Assembly: GCF_001424545.1 (NCBI RefSeq)
Contig: NZ_LMQL01000008.1
Coordinates: 349,643-413,642, forward strand
Length of the DNA: 64,000 bases
Direction of reading: 5' to 3'
Source: Ramlibacter sp. Leaf400
GTDB lineage: Bacteria > Pseudomonadota > Gammaproteobacteria > Burkholderiales > Burkholderiaceae_C
The notes under the pieces were generated by a model, which was given only the letters and a program-made list of their open reading frames with translations, did not search any database and was not told the origin of the DNA. This document shows positions 11,655 through 21,493 of the stretch, piece by piece; position 1 is the stretch's first letter; each line of letters begins with the position of its first letter. Position numbers and translations under genes: made by a program.

Positions 11655-12568
11655 CCGATTCCAAGCTTTTCCAACCGGGGATCCTCGACGGCGTGCCCGC
11701 CGTCGCGCGCTTCGTCACCTTCTCCATCCCCGACAAGGGCACGGACGCCGCGCACATCCGCCAGGCGCTCACGCGCCTGGCGCCGCTGGTCAACGGCAGC
11801 GATGCCGTGCTGGGCATCGGCCCCTCGCTGGTCGCCGCGCTCGACGCCAAGGTGCCCGGCCTGCACGAGTTCCCGGATTTCTCGCGCGAGGGCGTGCGGG
11901 TGCCGTCCACGCCCGGCACGCTGTGGTGCTGGGTGCGGGGCGACGACCTGGGCGACCTGCTGATGCTCACGCGCAAGGTGCAGAAGGCGCTGGCGCCGGC
12001 GTTCGCGGTGCGGCACGTGGTCGACGCGTTCCGGCATGCGCTGGGCGAGAGCGGCCACGGCAAGGACCTCACCGGCTTCGAGGACGGCACCGAGAACCCG
12101 ACCGGCGAGAAGGCCGAGGAGGCCGCGTTCGCCAGCGGCCTGGGCGAGGGCATCGACGGCTCCAGCTACGTGGCCGTGCAGCAGTGGGTGCACGACCTCG
12201 ACGCCTTCGAGGCGCTGGGCGACGAGGCGGCCAACCACCATTTCGGCCGCCACCGCCTGACCAACGAGGAGCTGGACGACGCGCCGGAGTGGGCCCACGT
12301 CAAGCGCACGGCGCAGGAGAGCTTCGACCCCGAGGCCTTCGTGCTGCGCCGCTCCATGCCCTGGATGATGAGCATGCAGGCCGGTCTGAACTTCGTGGCG
12401 TTCGGCCGGTCGCTCGATGCCTTCGAGGCGCAGATGCGCCGCATGGCCGGCCACGACGACGGCATCGTCGACGCCATGTTCCGCATCAGCAAGCCGGTCA
12501 ACGGGGCGTACTACTGGTGCCCGCCGATGCGCGATGGCCAGCTGGACCTGCGGCAACTCGGTCTCTAG
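11651..12568 (+). CDS. Dyp-type haem peroxidase
   Basis: A 305-residue Dyp peroxidase. The family signature GFEDGTENP includes the catalytic Asp145, and later HVKRTA supplies the likely proximal haem ligand His216, followed by a distal Arg in VLRRSMPW (233/234). There is no Tat or Sec signal, so it is cytoplasmic; this and its size resemble bacterial B-type Dyp enzymes. The start overlaps the oxyR stop, which suggests peroxide-linked expression. Its physiological electron donor is unknown. Confidence 0.92.
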   Translation: MTDSKLFQPGILDGVPAVARFVTFSIPDKGTDAAHIRQALTRLAPLVNGSDAVLGIGPSLVAALDAKVPGLHEFPDFSREGVRVPSTPGTLWCWVRGDDLGDLLMLTRKVQKALAPAFAVRHVVDAFRHALGESGHGKDLTGFEDGTENPTGEKAEEAAFASGLGEGIDGSSYVAVQQWVHDLDAFEALGDEAANHHFGRHRLTNEELDDAPEWAHVKRTAQESFDPEAFVLRRSMPWMMSMQAGLNFVAFGRSLDAFEAQMRRMAGHDDGIVDAMFRISKPVNGAYYWCPPMRDGQLDLRQLGL

Positions 12569-12572
12569 CAAC

Positions 12573-13436
12573 TTGCAGCTGCTGCAACGCATTCCCCTCT
12601 GGCTCGACCTGATCCGCTGGAGCCGCCCGGCGGGCTGGCTGCTGCTGCTGTGGCCCACGCTCAGCGCGTTGTGGATCGCGGCCCACGGCTTCCCCGGCTG
12701 GCACCTGCTGGCGGTGTTCACGCTGGGCACCGTGCTGATGCGCAGCGCCGGCTGCTGCGTCAACGACGTGGCCGACCGCGAGTTCGACAGGCACGTCAAG
12801 CGCACGGCGCAGCGGCCCGTCACGTCGGGGCGCGTGGGCGTGAAGGAGGCGCTCACGCTCGGCGCCGTGCTGGCGCTGGTCGCCTTCGCCCTGGTGCTGA
12901 CCACCAACACGGCGGCCATCCTGTGGTCGTTCGCCGCGCTGGCGGTCACGCTGCTCTACCCCTACGCCAAGCGCTACGTGTCGATGCCGCAGGCGGTGCT
13001 GGGGATCGCCTTCAGTTTCGGCATCCCGATGGCCTTCGCCGCCGTGCAGTCGCGCGTGCCGCTGCTGGCCTGGGTGCTGCTGCTGGGCAACCTGTTCTGG
13101 GTGCTGGCCTACGACACCGAGTACGCGATGGTGGACCGCGACGACGACCTGCGCATCGGCATCAAGACCTCGGCCATCACGCTGGGCCGCGCCGACGTGC
13201 CGGTGGTGATGGCCTGCTACGGCGCCTTCCTGGCGATCTGGGTGCTGGCGCTGGCGCCGCGCGAGCTGGGCCTGCCGTTCCACCTGGGCATCGCGGCCGC
13301 GGTGGGGCAGGCGCTGTGGCACTGGCAGCTGATCCGCGAGCGCACGCGCGACGGCTGCTTCAAGGCCTTCCGCCTGAACCACTGGGTGGGCTTCGCGGTG
13401 TTCGCCGGCATCGTGGCCGGCTACGCGCTCAAGTAG
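12573..13436 (+). CDS. ubiA: 4-hydroxybenzoate polyprenyltransferase
   Basis: An integral membrane enzyme (about 287 residues) that prenylates 4-hydroxybenzoate in ubiquinone synthesis. Family motifs are present: NDVADREFD (first Asp-rich motif, after RSAGCC), AQRPVTSG, and the second Asp motif in [14 protein letters not shown]. Several hydrophobic helices follow. The start is uncertain. A TTG at 12573 gives [16 protein letters not shown] and the usual length; an in-frame ATG at 12534 would overlap dyp by 35 nt. Neither has a clear ribosome site. The 3' end overlaps proC (convergent) by 8 nt. Confidence 0.93.
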   Translation: MQLLQRIPLWLDLIRWSRPAGWLLLLWPTLSALWIAAHGFPGWHLLAVFTLGTVLMRSAGCCVNDVADREFDRHVKRTAQRPVTSGRVGVKEALTLGAVLALVAFALVLTTNTAAILWSFAALAVTLLYPYAKRYVSMPQAVLGIAFSFGIPMAFAAVQSRVPLLAWVLLLGNLFWVLAYDTEYAMVDRDDDLRIGIKTSAITLGRADVPVVMACYGAFLAIWVLALAPRELGLPFHLGIAAAVGQALWHWQLIRERTRDGCFKAFRLNHWVGFAVFAGIVAGYALK

Positions 13437-14265
13437 CCGGGCCGTCGCGGCCGAACTCGTCACCCAGTTCGGCGGCCCGCTGGCAGGCCGCCTGCATGGC
13501 CTGCACGAACCTGTCGGCCACGCCGGATTGCTCCATCGAGGTGAGCGCCGCGTAGGTCGTGCCGCCCTTGGAGGTCACGCGCTCGCGCAGCACCGACGGC
13601 GGCTCGTTCGACGCGCGCGCCAGTTCGGACGCGCCGCAAAAGGTGCCGATGGCCAGCCGCTGCGCGGTGGCGGCGGGCAGCCCCATCTCCTGGCCGGCGC
13701 GCGTCATCGCCTCGATGAAATAGAAGACGTAGGCCGGGCCGGACCCGGACAGCGCCGTCACCGCGTCGAGCTGCGCTTCGGCGTCGACCCACAGCGTCTC
13801 GCCGGTGGGCGCCAGCACCTGTTCGACCAGCGTGCGGTCGCCAGCGGACACCGCGCCCCGGGCGAACAGCGCCGTCATGCCGCGACCGACCAGCGCCGGC
13901 GTGTTGGGCATGGTGCGCACGATGCGCTCGGTGCCCAGCCAGCGCGCCATGCTGTCCGAGCGGATGCCGGCCGCCACGCTCAGGTGCAGCGCGCCCTTCG
14001 CATGCGGCGCGACGGCCGCGGCGGCATCGCGGAAGGTCTGGGGCTTGACCGCCCACACCACCAGGCCGGCCTGCGCGAGCGCGGGGCCGGGGTGCTCGCT
14101 CGCGGCCACGCCGAAGTCGCGCGACAGCCGCTCGCGCGCCTCGGCCCAGGGTTCGACCACCTGCACGTTCGACGCGGGCAGACCTTTCTTCACCAGGCCG
14201 CCAAGGATGGCGCTGGCCATGTTGCCGCCCCCGATGAAGGCGATCGTCGTGTCCTGGAAGTTCAT
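13429..14265 (-). CDS. proC: Pyrroline-5-carboxylate reductase
   Basis: A 278-residue NADPH-dependent enzyme, the last step of proline synthesis. It has the N-terminal Rossmann motif [21 protein letters not shown] (at VWAVKPQTF), [14 protein letters not shown], and the conserved [15 protein letters not shown] segment with the C-terminal [16 protein letters not shown]. Length is normal. It is monocistronic in view: the next gene upstream on this strand is the lacI-type regulator, 75 nt away. Confidence 0.96.
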   Translation of the reverse strand: MNFQDTTIAFIGGGNMASAILGGLVKKGLPASNVQVVEPWAEARERLSRDFGVAASEHPGPALAQAGLVVWAVKPQTFRDAAAAVAPHAKGALHLSVAAGIRSDSMARWLGTERIVRTMPNTPALVGRGMTALFARGAVSAGDRTLVEQVLAPTGETLWVDAEAQLDAVTALSGSGPAYVFYFIEAMTRAGQEMGLPAATAQRLAIGTFCGASELARASNEPPSVLRERVTSKGGTTYAALTSMEQSGVADRFVQAMQAACQRAAELGDEFGRDGPAT

Positions 14266-14340
14266 GGGTGGTCCTGCGGTGGGGTGCCGCGGGGCCGCGG
14301 CGCAGGCGGGCAGTCTAGTCGCTGCGGCGGGGCCGGGTTC

Positions 14341-15393
14341 TCAGGCCGGCGCGGCGGTGCTGCCGCGGCACACCAGCTCGACCGGGTACTCCTTGAAGGC
14401 GTCCCAGGCCTGGCCTTCCAGCCGGGCGACCAGCTGGTCGGCGGCCGCGCGGCCGATGTCGGTGATGGGCGTGGCGACGCTGGTCAGGCCCGGCGTCTGG
14501 GTGGCGCCCAGGTCGGTGTTGTCCACGCCGGTGATCGACATGCGGCCCGGCACGTCGATGCCGGCGTGGCGGCAGGCCAGCATGGCGCCGACGGCGAACA
14601 CGTCGTTGGTGGCGACCACGGCCGTGGGCGGATCGGGCAGCTGCAGCAGGCCGGCCATCGCCTGTTCGGCGGTGGCCAGCGAGATCGGCGCATAGGCCAG
14701 GTGCCGCGGGTCCAGCGCCAGGCCGGCCTCGGCGAGCGCGAGCCGAAGGCCCTCGCCGCGCGCGCGGGCCCGGTCGTTGCCCGGCAGGGGCGCGCTCAGC
14801 AGGCCGATCCGGCGATGCCCCAGGGCGATCAGGTGCCGCGCGGCCTGGTAGGTGGCCGCGCGGTTGTCGAAGCCGATGCTGGGATGCCGCTGCAGCGGGT
14901 CCACGCCCCAGGTCAGCACGTAGGGCCGGCCGTAGTCCTCCAGCAGGCCGAACAGGCCCTGCTCGTGGTCCAGGCCCACCAGCATGAAGGCGTCGACGCC
15001 GTGTTCCACCAGCTGCGCGGCGATGCGCGCTTCGGACGCCAGGTCGTAGTGGTGCTCGGCGAGCACGAGGGAGTAGCCGCGTTCGTCCAGCCGCTGCTGC
15101 AGGGCGCTGGTGGTGCGGGCGTACAGCGCGTAATCGAACGACGGGACGATGGCGCCCACCATCTTGCTGCGGTGGCTGCGCAGGCTGCGCGCGGCGCCGT
15201 GCGGCACGTAGCGGAGCTTGCTGGCGGCGTCCAGCACGCGCTGCCGCGTGGCGGGGTCGACCTGCACCGAGTTGTTCAGGACCCGCGAGACCGTGGCCGT
15301 GGACACGCCGGCCAGGCGGGCCACGTCCTTGGCGCCGGAGCGGCCCTTTCGGGCGCTGGCTGCCGTCTTGTCCTCCAGTCGTTCCCCGTCCAT
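14341..15393 (-). CDS. LacI-family transcriptional regulator of the adjacent importer/sulfatase cassette
   Basis: A 350-residue LacI/GalR regulator. The helix-turn-helix and hinge lie at about residues 20-75 (KDVARLAGVSTATVSRVLNN, then RYVPHGAARSLRSHRS), followed by a periplasmic-binding-type ligand domain (VGAIVPSF, VVATNDVFAVGAM, ITGVDNTD). It is divergent from the ABC-transporter operon starting at 15581. A palindromic TGTAATCGATTGCA lies 9 nt before its own start, and a second copy lies in front of the transporter genes. It therefore most likely represses both itself and the cassette until an imported sugar-like ligand appears. The effector is unknown. Confidence 0.92.
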   Translation of the reverse strand: MDGERLEDKTAASARKGRSGAKDVARLAGVSTATVSRVLNNSVQVDPATRQRVLDAASKLRYVPHGAARSLRSHRSKMVGAIVPSFDYALYARTTSALQQRLDERGYSLVLAEHHYDLASEARIAAQLVEHGVDAFMLVGLDHEQGLFGLLEDYGRPYVLTWGVDPLQRHPSIGFDNRAATYQAARHLIALGHRRIGLLSAPLPGNDRARARGEGLRLALAEAGLALDPRHLAYAPISLATAEQAMAGLLQLPDPPTAVVATNDVFAVGAMLACRHAGIDVPGRMSITGVDNTDLGATQTPGLTSVATPITDIGRAAADQLVARLEGQAWDAFKEYPVELVCRGSTAAPA

Positions 15394-15401
15394 GGTGCCG
15401 T

Positions 15402-15415
15402 TGTAATCGATTGCA
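15402..15415. promoter_or_regulatory. LacI-family operator O1, at the regulator gene
   Basis: TGTAATCGATTGCA is a near-perfect inverted repeat with a central CG, the form typical of LacI-family operators. It ends (on the minus strand) 9 nt from the regulator start, a position fit for autorepression. The same 14 nt recur exactly at 15516-15529. Confidence 0.8.
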
Positions 15416-15515
15416 GCGAATCTACCCCATGCAGAAGCAAATGAAAACTCCGTCTATGGGGAAACCACTGAGGCCAACGAGAATGACGGCGGCCAGATCG
15501 CTCGCTAGACTTGCA

Positions 15516-15529
15516 TGTAATCGATTGCA
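15516..15529. promoter_or_regulatory. LacI-family operator O2, at the ABC operon
   Basis: An exact copy of the O1 14-mer, here flanked by A and T so that the palindrome extends to ATGTAATCGATTGCAT (15515-15530). It lies 51 nt before the start of the binding-protein gene. Centre-to-centre distance to O1 is 114 bp, suitable for cooperative binding or looping by one dimer-of-dimers or two dimers. Confidence 0.82.
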
Positions 15530-15580
15530 TGGGTCGAGCCCGGCCCGTCGCCGAAACCCGTCCACCCCGAGGAGACCTGC

Positions 15581-16996
15581 ATGAAGGAACCCACCCGCTC
15601 GCCCGACACGGGCGCCCCCAGCCGCCGCGAGTTCATCGGCCAGGCCGCCGCCCTGGGCGCCGCCGGCCTTGCGGCCGGATGGACGGCCCCGGCCCTGGCG
15701 CAGGGCGCCCCCGACCTGGCGCCCTACCAGCGCGCCAAGATCAACTGGCGCCAGGCCGAAGGCGAGCAGATCTCGGTCGCGGTGATCCCGGCCAGCTACT
15801 TCGACAACCTGCTGGGGCTGCTGCCGCAGTTCGAGGCGCTGACCGGCATCAAGGTGCGCGCCGAGAAGGTGCCGCCCGGCCAGATCCGCCAGAAGGCGAT
15901 GCTGGACCTGTCGTCCAAGACGGCGACCTACGCCACCCACTCGGCCGACCCGATGTACTACCCGCTGTACGTCTCCAACAAGTGGGTGGAGCCGCTGGAC
16001 AAGTACCTGAACGACGCCACGCTCACCGACGCGGCCTGGTTCAACTACAACGACATCCTCAAGGCCTGGCGCGAGGCCGACTCGGTCGACGGCAAGCCGT
16101 ACGGCATCCCGTACGACGGCGAGGTGACGGTGCAGGTCTACCGCAAGGACCTGTACGACGCCAAGGGGCTCAAGCCGGCCGACACCTACGACCAGCTGCT
16201 GTCCAACGCCAAGGCGATCCACGACCCGGCCAACCGCGTCTGGGGCCTGGCGATGCGAGGTTTCTCCGGCGCGGGCCAGAACATGTACATCTACCCGTCG
16301 CTGTTCCGCGGTTTCGGCGGCGACTGGATGCAGAACAAGAACGTGGTGGTCAACAGCCCCGAGGCGGTCAAGGCGCTCGAGTGGTACGTCAACGCCCTGT
16401 CGCAGTACGCCCCGCCCGCGGTGCGCAACTGGAACTGGCCCGACATCGCCGACGCCTTCTCGCAGGGCACGGTGGGCTGCTACCTCGACGCCCACTCGTC
16501 GGCCGCGGTGATCACCAACCCGGAGAAGTCCAAGGTCGTGGGCAAGGTCGCCTACGCGCGCTGGCCCAAGGGCCCGTCGGGCAAGCGGGTGACGTCGATC
16601 TGGAACTGGGGCTTCCCCGTCAACGCCGCGCTCAACGACAAGCAGAAGAAGGCGACCTGGCTGTTCATCTCCTGGGCCGCGTCGGCCGAGACGCAGGCGC
16701 GCACCTCCTGGAAGTTCGACGGCCCGGCCAAACGCTCGGGGCTCAACCGCCTGTCCCTGTGGAAGGCGCCGGAATTCGCCGCGGCCATGAAGGGCGCGGG
16801 CGACAACTTCATCCCCGCCGCGCTCGAGTCGCTGGAGCAGGACACCGACGTCGACTGGCGTCCGCGCGTGCCGCAGTGGCCCGCCATCGGAGAGACCATG
16901 GCCACGGCCATCCAGGCCGCGCTGGTCGGCCAGAAGAAGCCGAAGGAAGCGCTGGACGAGGCGCAGGCGCGCATCGCCCAGATCATGAAGGCCTGA
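15581..16996 (+). CDS. ABC importer substrate-binding protein, family 1, Tat-exported
   Basis: A 471-residue extracellular solute-binding protein. The N-terminus has a twin-arginine signal (SRREFIGQAAALGAAG, residues about 14-30, cut after PALAQ). The two-lobed binding fold shows ASYFDNLLGLLPQFEALTGIKV, DGKPYGIPYDGEV and NWGFPVNAAL, as in carbohydrate-type family 1 binding proteins. It is unusually long with many Trp/Tyr residues. It is the first gene of the LacI-controlled operon, followed by two permeases and an ATPase. The ligand is unknown; the sulfatase downstream suggests a sulfate ester. Confidence 0.9.
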   Translation: MKEPTRSPDTGAPSRREFIGQAAALGAAGLAAGWTAPALAQGAPDLAPYQRAKINWRQAEGEQISVAVIPASYFDNLLGLLPQFEALTGIKVRAEKVPPGQIRQKAMLDLSSKTATYATHSADPMYYPLYVSNKWVEPLDKYLNDATLTDAAWFNYNDILKAWREADSVDGKPYGIPYDGEVTVQVYRKDLYDAKGLKPADTYDQLLSNAKAIHDPANRVWGLAMRGFSGAGQNMYIYPSLFRGFGGDWMQNKNVVVNSPEAVKALEWYVNALSQYAPPAVRNWNWPDIADAFSQGTVGCYLDAHSSAAVITNPEKSKVVGKVAYARWPKGPSGKRVTSIWNWGFPVNAALNDKQKKATWLFISWAASAETQARTSWKFDGPAKRSGLNRLSLWKAPEFAAAMKGAGDNFIPAALESLEQDTDVDWRPRVPQWPAIGETMATAIQAALVGQKKPKEALDEAQARIAQIMKA

Positions 16997-17003
16997 TGCC
17001 GGC

Positions 17004-17906
17004 ATGACGGTCGCCACGCCCGCGGGCGGGGGGACGCTGGAGCGGCAGGAGCGGCGCTTTGCGCTCGCCCTGTTCGCGCCCGCGTTCCTGCTCCTGCTCA
17101 TCACCACCACCGCGCCGCTGGTGTTCCTGGCCTGGAACAGCCTGCAGAAGCTGGACCTGGGCATGCCCTGGTTGTCCGGCTTCGCGGGGCTGGACAACTA
17201 CGCCAAGATGGGCAGCGACCCGCGGTTCTGGAACTCGCTGTGGCTGACCGTGGTGTACACGGGATCGACCGTGCTGCTGCAGGTGGTGATCGGCCTGTCG
17301 CTCGCCCTGCTGGTGCTGCGCATCCCGCGAGGCCAGGGGCTGCTGCGGGTCGCGGCCATCCTGCCGATCGTGCTGGCGCCGGTGGTCGTGGGCCTGTTCT
17401 GGCGCACGCTGGTGCTGTCGCCCGACGTGGGCCTGGTCGACCTGGTCACCCGCACGCTGGGCCTGGGCAGCCACAACTGGCTGGGCGATCCGCAGCTGGC
17501 GCTGATCTCGGTGATCGCCATCCACACCTGGCAGTGGACGCCGTTCGCCTTCCTGGTGCTGCTGGCCACGCTGGCGACGCTGCCGCCCGACGTCTACGAG
17601 GCGGCGCGGCTGGACCGCGCCAGCGCGTGGCAGCGCTTCCGCTACATCACGCTGCCGCTGATCCGCCCCGCGGTCGTGATGGTGGTGATCCTGCGCACGA
17701 TGACGGCGCTGTCCGCCTTCGCAGCCATCTTCGCCGCGACGGGAGGCGGGCCGGGCACCTCCACCGAGATCCTGAACCTGTACGCCTACCGCACCTCGTT
17801 CACCGAACTGAACATCGGCTACGGCTCCTCGCTGGCCATGGTGCTGCTGGCGATCACGATGTTCGTGTCCTGGCTGCTGTTCCGCCGCAGGAGGGCGCCT
17901 GCATGA
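17004..17906 (+). CDS. ABC importer permease, MalF/UgpA type
   Basis: A 300-residue inner-membrane permease with about six transmembrane helices. The ATPase-contact loop (EAA motif) is in YEAARLDRASAWQRFRYITLPLIRP. It starts 7 nt after the binding-protein gene and its stop overlaps the next permease start. It forms the membrane channel together with the 17903-18799 product. Sequence type is that of carbohydrate uptake family 1 transporters. Confidence 0.92.
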   Translation: MTVATPAGGGTLERQERRFALALFAPAFLLLLITTTAPLVFLAWNSLQKLDLGMPWLSGFAGLDNYAKMGSDPRFWNSLWLTVVYTGSTVLLQVVIGLSLALLVLRIPRGQGLLRVAAILPIVLAPVVVGLFWRTLVLSPDVGLVDLVTRTLGLGSHNWLGDPQLALISVIAIHTWQWTPFAFLVLLATLATLPPDVYEAARLDRASAWQRFRYITLPLIRPAVVMVVILRTMTALSAFAAIFAATGGGPGTSTEILNLYAYRTSFTELNIGYGSSLAMVLLAITMFVSWLLFRRRRAPA

Positions 17907-18799
17907 ACGCCACCGCCGTTTCTCCCGTGAACGCCGCCGCCATCGCCGGGCGGTCCGGCAAGGCCCGGCGCCTGCACCGGACCGTGGTGCTCTATGCCAT
18001 CGCGGGCCTGCTGGTGTCGGTGTGGGCCTTCCCGGTGCTGTGGGCGCTGCTGACGTCGTTCAAGACCGAGCGCGACGTGCTGGCCTATCCGCCGCTGCTG
18101 GTGTTCACGCCGACGCTGGCCAACTACCGCGACGTGCTGTGGGGCCCGTCGTCGATCCTGCCCAACCTCTGGTCGAGCATGGTCGTCAGTGTCGGCGCCA
18201 CGCTGCTCACCATGCTGTTCGCGGTGCCCGCGGCCTACGCCCTGGCACGCCTGCGCTACCCGTTCAAGCGGGCCAGCGGCTTCTACGTGCTGGCCACGCA
18301 GATGCTGCCGCCGGTGGGCCTGATCATCCCGTACTACCTGGTGCTGCAGCGCGCCGGCGGGCTGGACACCTACAGCGGGCTGGTGGCGATCTACCTGACG
18401 TTCTCGCTGCCGTTCGCGATCTGGCTGATGGTGTCGTACTTCGAGGACATCCCCTACGAGATGGAGGAGGCGGCCCTGCTCGACCGCGCGGGCCGCCTGC
18501 GCACGTTCTGGTACGTGATCCTGCCGCAGGTGGGTGGCGGCATCGCGGTGACCACGGTGTTCGTGTTCCTGAACGCGTGGAACGAGTTCCTGTTCGCGGT
18601 GGTGCTGGGCGGCAACAAGGTCCGGCCGGTCACCGTGGCGATGTTCAACTTCATCTCGGTCGAGCAGACGCAATGGGCACGCCTGGCCGCCGGCGCGATG
18701 GTGGCGATGGCGCCGGTGATCATCGTCGGCCTGCTGGCGCAGCGGCACATCGTCAAGGGCCTCACGGTGGGAGCGGTCAAGGGAGGTGGCCGGCGATGA
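17903..18799 (+). CDS. ABC importer permease, MalG/UgpE type
   Basis: A 298-residue permease with six predicted helices. The EAA loop is in YEMEEAALLDRAGRLRTFWYVILPQ, followed by the characteristic NAWNEFLFAVVL of MalG-type subunits. ATGA overlaps join it to the gene before and the ATPase gene after. Partner of the MalF-type subunit in the same importer. Confidence 0.92.
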   Translation: MNATAVSPVNAAAIAGRSGKARRLHRTVVLYAIAGLLVSVWAFPVLWALLTSFKTERDVLAYPPLLVFTPTLANYRDVLWGPSSILPNLWSSMVVSVGATLLTMLFAVPAAYALARLRYPFKRASGFYVLATQMLPPVGLIIPYYLVLQRAGGLDTYSGLVAIYLTFSLPFAIWLMVSYFEDIPYEMEEAALLDRAGRLRTFWYVILPQVGGGIAVTTVFVFLNAWNEFLFAVVLGGNKVRPVTVAMFNFISVEQTQWARLAAGAMVAMAPVIIVGLLAQRHIVKGLTVGAVKGGGRR

Positions 18800-19854
18800 A
18801 CCAGAAAAAAGGAAACGTGCGCCTGCGTGGCGTGGTCAAGCGGCACGGCGAGACCACGGTGCTGCACGGGGTCGACCTGGAGATCCGGGCCGGCGAGTTC
18901 TTCGTGCTGCTGGGGCCGTCGGGCTCGGGCAAGACCACCACGCTGCGCATCCTGGCCGGCCTGGAGCAGGTCAGCGAAGGGCAGGTCCTGATCGACGACG
19001 CCGACGTCACCGGCGCCGAGCCGGGCGAGCGCGACGTGGCGATGGTGTTCCAGAGCTATGCGCTGTATCCGCACATGACGGTGGCCGAGAACATCGGCTT
19101 TCCGCTCAAGATGGTGGGCACGCCGCGCGAGGCGATGGCCCAGGCGGTGGCCGACGCGGCCGCGCGGGTGAGCATCGGCCACCTGCTGCAGCGGCGGCCC
19201 GGGCAGCTCTCGGGCGGGCAGCAGCAGCGCGTCGCGCTGGCGCGCGCGATCGTTCGGCAGCCGCGCCTGTTCCTGCTGGACGAGCCGCTGTCGAACCTGG
19301 ACGCCAAGCTGCGGCTGGAGACCCGGCTGGAGCTCAAGCAGCTGCAGCGCTCGCTGGGCGTGACCACGGTGTACGTGACGCACGACCAGGAAGAGGCCAT
19401 GACGCTGGCCGACCGCGTGGCCGTGTTCATGGACGGCCGCATCGTGCAGGTGGCCACGCCGCGCGACATCTTCAGCCGGCCCGCGCAGGTGACGGTGGCC
19501 GGCTTCATCGGCACGCCGCCGATGAACCTGGTGCCCGCCACCTGGCAGGGCGACTCGGTCCTGCTGGATGGCGTGGCCCACGCCGTCGGCGCCACCACCG
19601 CGCAGCCGCGCGAAGTGGTGCTGGGCGTGCGCCCGGGCGAGCTGCGCGCCGGGCCGCACGGCACGCCCGCCCGGGTGGAGTACGTCGAGGAGCTGGGCGA
19701 CCACTGCATCGTGGACCTGCAGGCCGGCGGCCAGCGCATGAAGCTCAAGGCCGAGGGCGCGTCCCGGCTGGGCGAAGGCGCGTCCACCGCGCTCAGCTTC
19801 TCGCCGCAGGCCGCCCACCTGTTCGACCGCGCCAGCGGCGAACGACTGAACTGA
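18796..19854 (+). CDS. ABC importer ATPase, MalK/UgpC type
   Basis: A 352-residue ATPase. Walker A is GPSGSGKT (near residue 42), the signature is LSGGQQQRVALARAI, Walker B is LFLLDEPLSNLD, and the switch His is in YVTHDQEEAM. A C-terminal TOBE/regulatory domain (residues about 240-352, VLGVRPGELR) is typical of CUT1 importers. Its ATG overlaps the permease stop. It powers the importer encoded by the three preceding genes. Confidence 0.94.
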   Translation: MNQKKGNVRLRGVVKRHGETTVLHGVDLEIRAGEFFVLLGPSGSGKTTTLRILAGLEQVSEGQVLIDDADVTGAEPGERDVAMVFQSYALYPHMTVAENIGFPLKMVGTPREAMAQAVADAAARVSIGHLLQRRPGQLSGGQQQRVALARAIVRQPRLFLLDEPLSNLDAKLRLETRLELKQLQRSLGVTTVYVTHDQEEAMTLADRVAVFMDGRIVQVATPRDIFSRPAQVTVAGFIGTPPMNLVPATWQGDSVLLDGVAHAVGATTAQPREVVLGVRPGELRAGPHGTPARVEYVEELGDHCIVDLQAGGQRMKLKAEGASRLGEGASTALSFSPQAAHLFDRASGERLN

Positions 19855-19876
19855 CCGAATCGAAGGAAGGACCGCC

Positions 19877-21493
19877 ATGGACAAGCGCCCCAACATCCTG
19901 CTCATCCTGAACGACGACATGGGCTTCTCGGACATCGGCTGCTACGGCGGCGAGGTCGAGACGCCGAACCTGGACCGCCTGGCCGCCCAGGGCCTGCGGT
20001 TCTCCCAGTTCTACAACACGGCCCGCTGCAGCCCCTCGCGCGCGTCGCTGCTGACCGGCCTGCACCCGCACCAGACCGGCATCGGCATCCTGACCTACGA
20101 CTCGGGCCCGGAGGGCTATGCGGGCAACCTGAACCAGCGTTGCGCCACCATCCCCGAGGTGCTCAAGCCGGCCGGCTACCGCAGTTACCTGAGCGGCAAG
20201 TGGCACGTGTCGAGCAACCTCCGGGAGCCCACCGATTCCTGGCCGATGCAGCGCGGCTTCGACGACTTCTTCGGCACCATCATCGGCGCCGGCAGCTTCT
20301 ACGACCCCAACACGCTCACGCGCCGCAACGAGAACGCCGAGCACGAGGCGCGCGAGCCGGGCTTCTTCTACACCGACGCCATCAACGACGAGGCGGTCAA
20401 GTTCCTGCGCCGCCACAAGGCCGAGCATCCGGACAAGCCGTTCTTCCAGTACGTGGCCCACACCGCGCCGCACTGGCCGCTGCACGCGCACCCCGAGGAC
20501 ATCGCCAGGTACAAGGGCCGCTTCGACGAGGGCTGGGATCGCCTGCGCGAAGAGCGCCTGGAGCGCCTGGTGGCCAGCGGCATCCTGGACGCGCAATGGA
20601 AGCTGACCGGCCGCGACCCGCGCCAGCCGGCCTGGACCGACAGCGAAAACAAGGCCTGGCTGGCCAACTGCATGGAGGTCTACGCCGCGCAGATCGACCG
20701 CATGGACCAGGGCATCGGCCGCATCCTGAAGGCGCTGGAGGACCTGGACGAGCTGGACGACACGCTGGTGATCTTCCTGTCCGACAACGGCGCCTGCGCC
20801 GAGGACATCCCGGAAGGCGTGACCGTCGACGAGCTGGTGGACAAGCTCATGATCGCCCGCTCGCACACGCGCGACGGCCGCGTCGTGCGCTTCGGCAACA
20901 CGCCCGAGATCGCGCCCGGCCCGGAGGACACCTACCAGAGCTACGGCCAGGCCTGGGCCAACCTGTCGAACACGCCCTTCCGCCTGTACAAGCACTGGAC
21001 GCACGAGGGCGGCATCAGCACGCCGCTCATCTTCCACTGGCCCCAGGGCATCGCCCAGCGCGGCGAGGTCCGCCACACGCCGGGCTACCTGCCGGACATC
21101 ATGGCGACCATCGTGGACGTCGCCGGCGTGCCCTACCCGCAGCAGCTGGACGGCCGCAGCATCCTGCCGCTGGAAGGCCATTCGCTGCGCAAGGCGTTCG
21201 GCGCCGACGCGGGGGAGCGCCCGCCGATGTTCTGGGAGCACGAGGGCAACGGCGCCATGCGCGACGGCCGCTGGAAGCTGGTGCGCGAGTACCCCAGGGA
21301 CTGGGAGCTGTACGACATGGTGGCCGACCGCACCGAGACGCAGGACCTGGCGGCGCAGTTCCCCGACCGGGTGGCGGCCATGAAGCGGGCCTACGAGGAG
21401 TGGGCCGCGCGCTGCGGCGTGCTGCCGCGCGACAAGGTCGTGGCGCTGATGCGCAGCCAGGGCGTGACCAAGGCGTTCTGGGAAGACGAGTGA
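19877..21493 (+). CDS. Cytoplasmic arylsulfatase, formylglycine type
   Basis: A 538-residue type I sulfatase that hydrolyses sulfate esters. The maturation motif is CSPSR (Cys51 to Arg55), where Cys51 would be converted to formylglycine; metal-binding Asp13-Asp14 occur in LILNDDMGFSDIG. Further marks are SGKWHV, the AHTAPHWPLHA segment and LSDNGACAED. There is no signal peptide, which is unusual since many arylsulfatases are periplasmic. This implies that the sulfated substrate is imported intact by the ABC transporter encoded just upstream (22-nt gap, GAAGGAAGGA ribosome site). The natural substrate is unknown. Confidence 0.93.
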   Translation: MDKRPNILLILNDDMGFSDIGCYGGEVETPNLDRLAAQGLRFSQFYNTARCSPSRASLLTGLHPHQTGIGILTYDSGPEGYAGNLNQRCATIPEVLKPAGYRSYLSGKWHVSSNLREPTDSWPMQRGFDDFFGTIIGAGSFYDPNTLTRRNENAEHEAREPGFFYTDAINDEAVKFLRRHKAEHPDKPFFQYVAHTAPHWPLHAHPEDIARYKGRFDEGWDRLREERLERLVASGILDAQWKLTGRDPRQPAWTDSENKAWLANCMEVYAAQIDRMDQGIGRILKALEDLDELDDTLVIFLSDNGACAEDIPEGVTVDELVDKLMIARSHTRDGRVVRFGNTPEIAPGPEDTYQSYGQAWANLSNTPFRLYKHWTHEGGISTPLIFHWPQGIAQRGEVRHTPGYLPDIMATIVDVAGVPYPQQLDGRSILPLEGHSLRKAFGADAGERPPMFWEHEGNGAMRDGRWKLVREYPRDWELYDMVADRTETQDLAAQFPDRVAAMKRAYEEWAARCGVLPRDKVVALMRSQGVTKAFWEDE

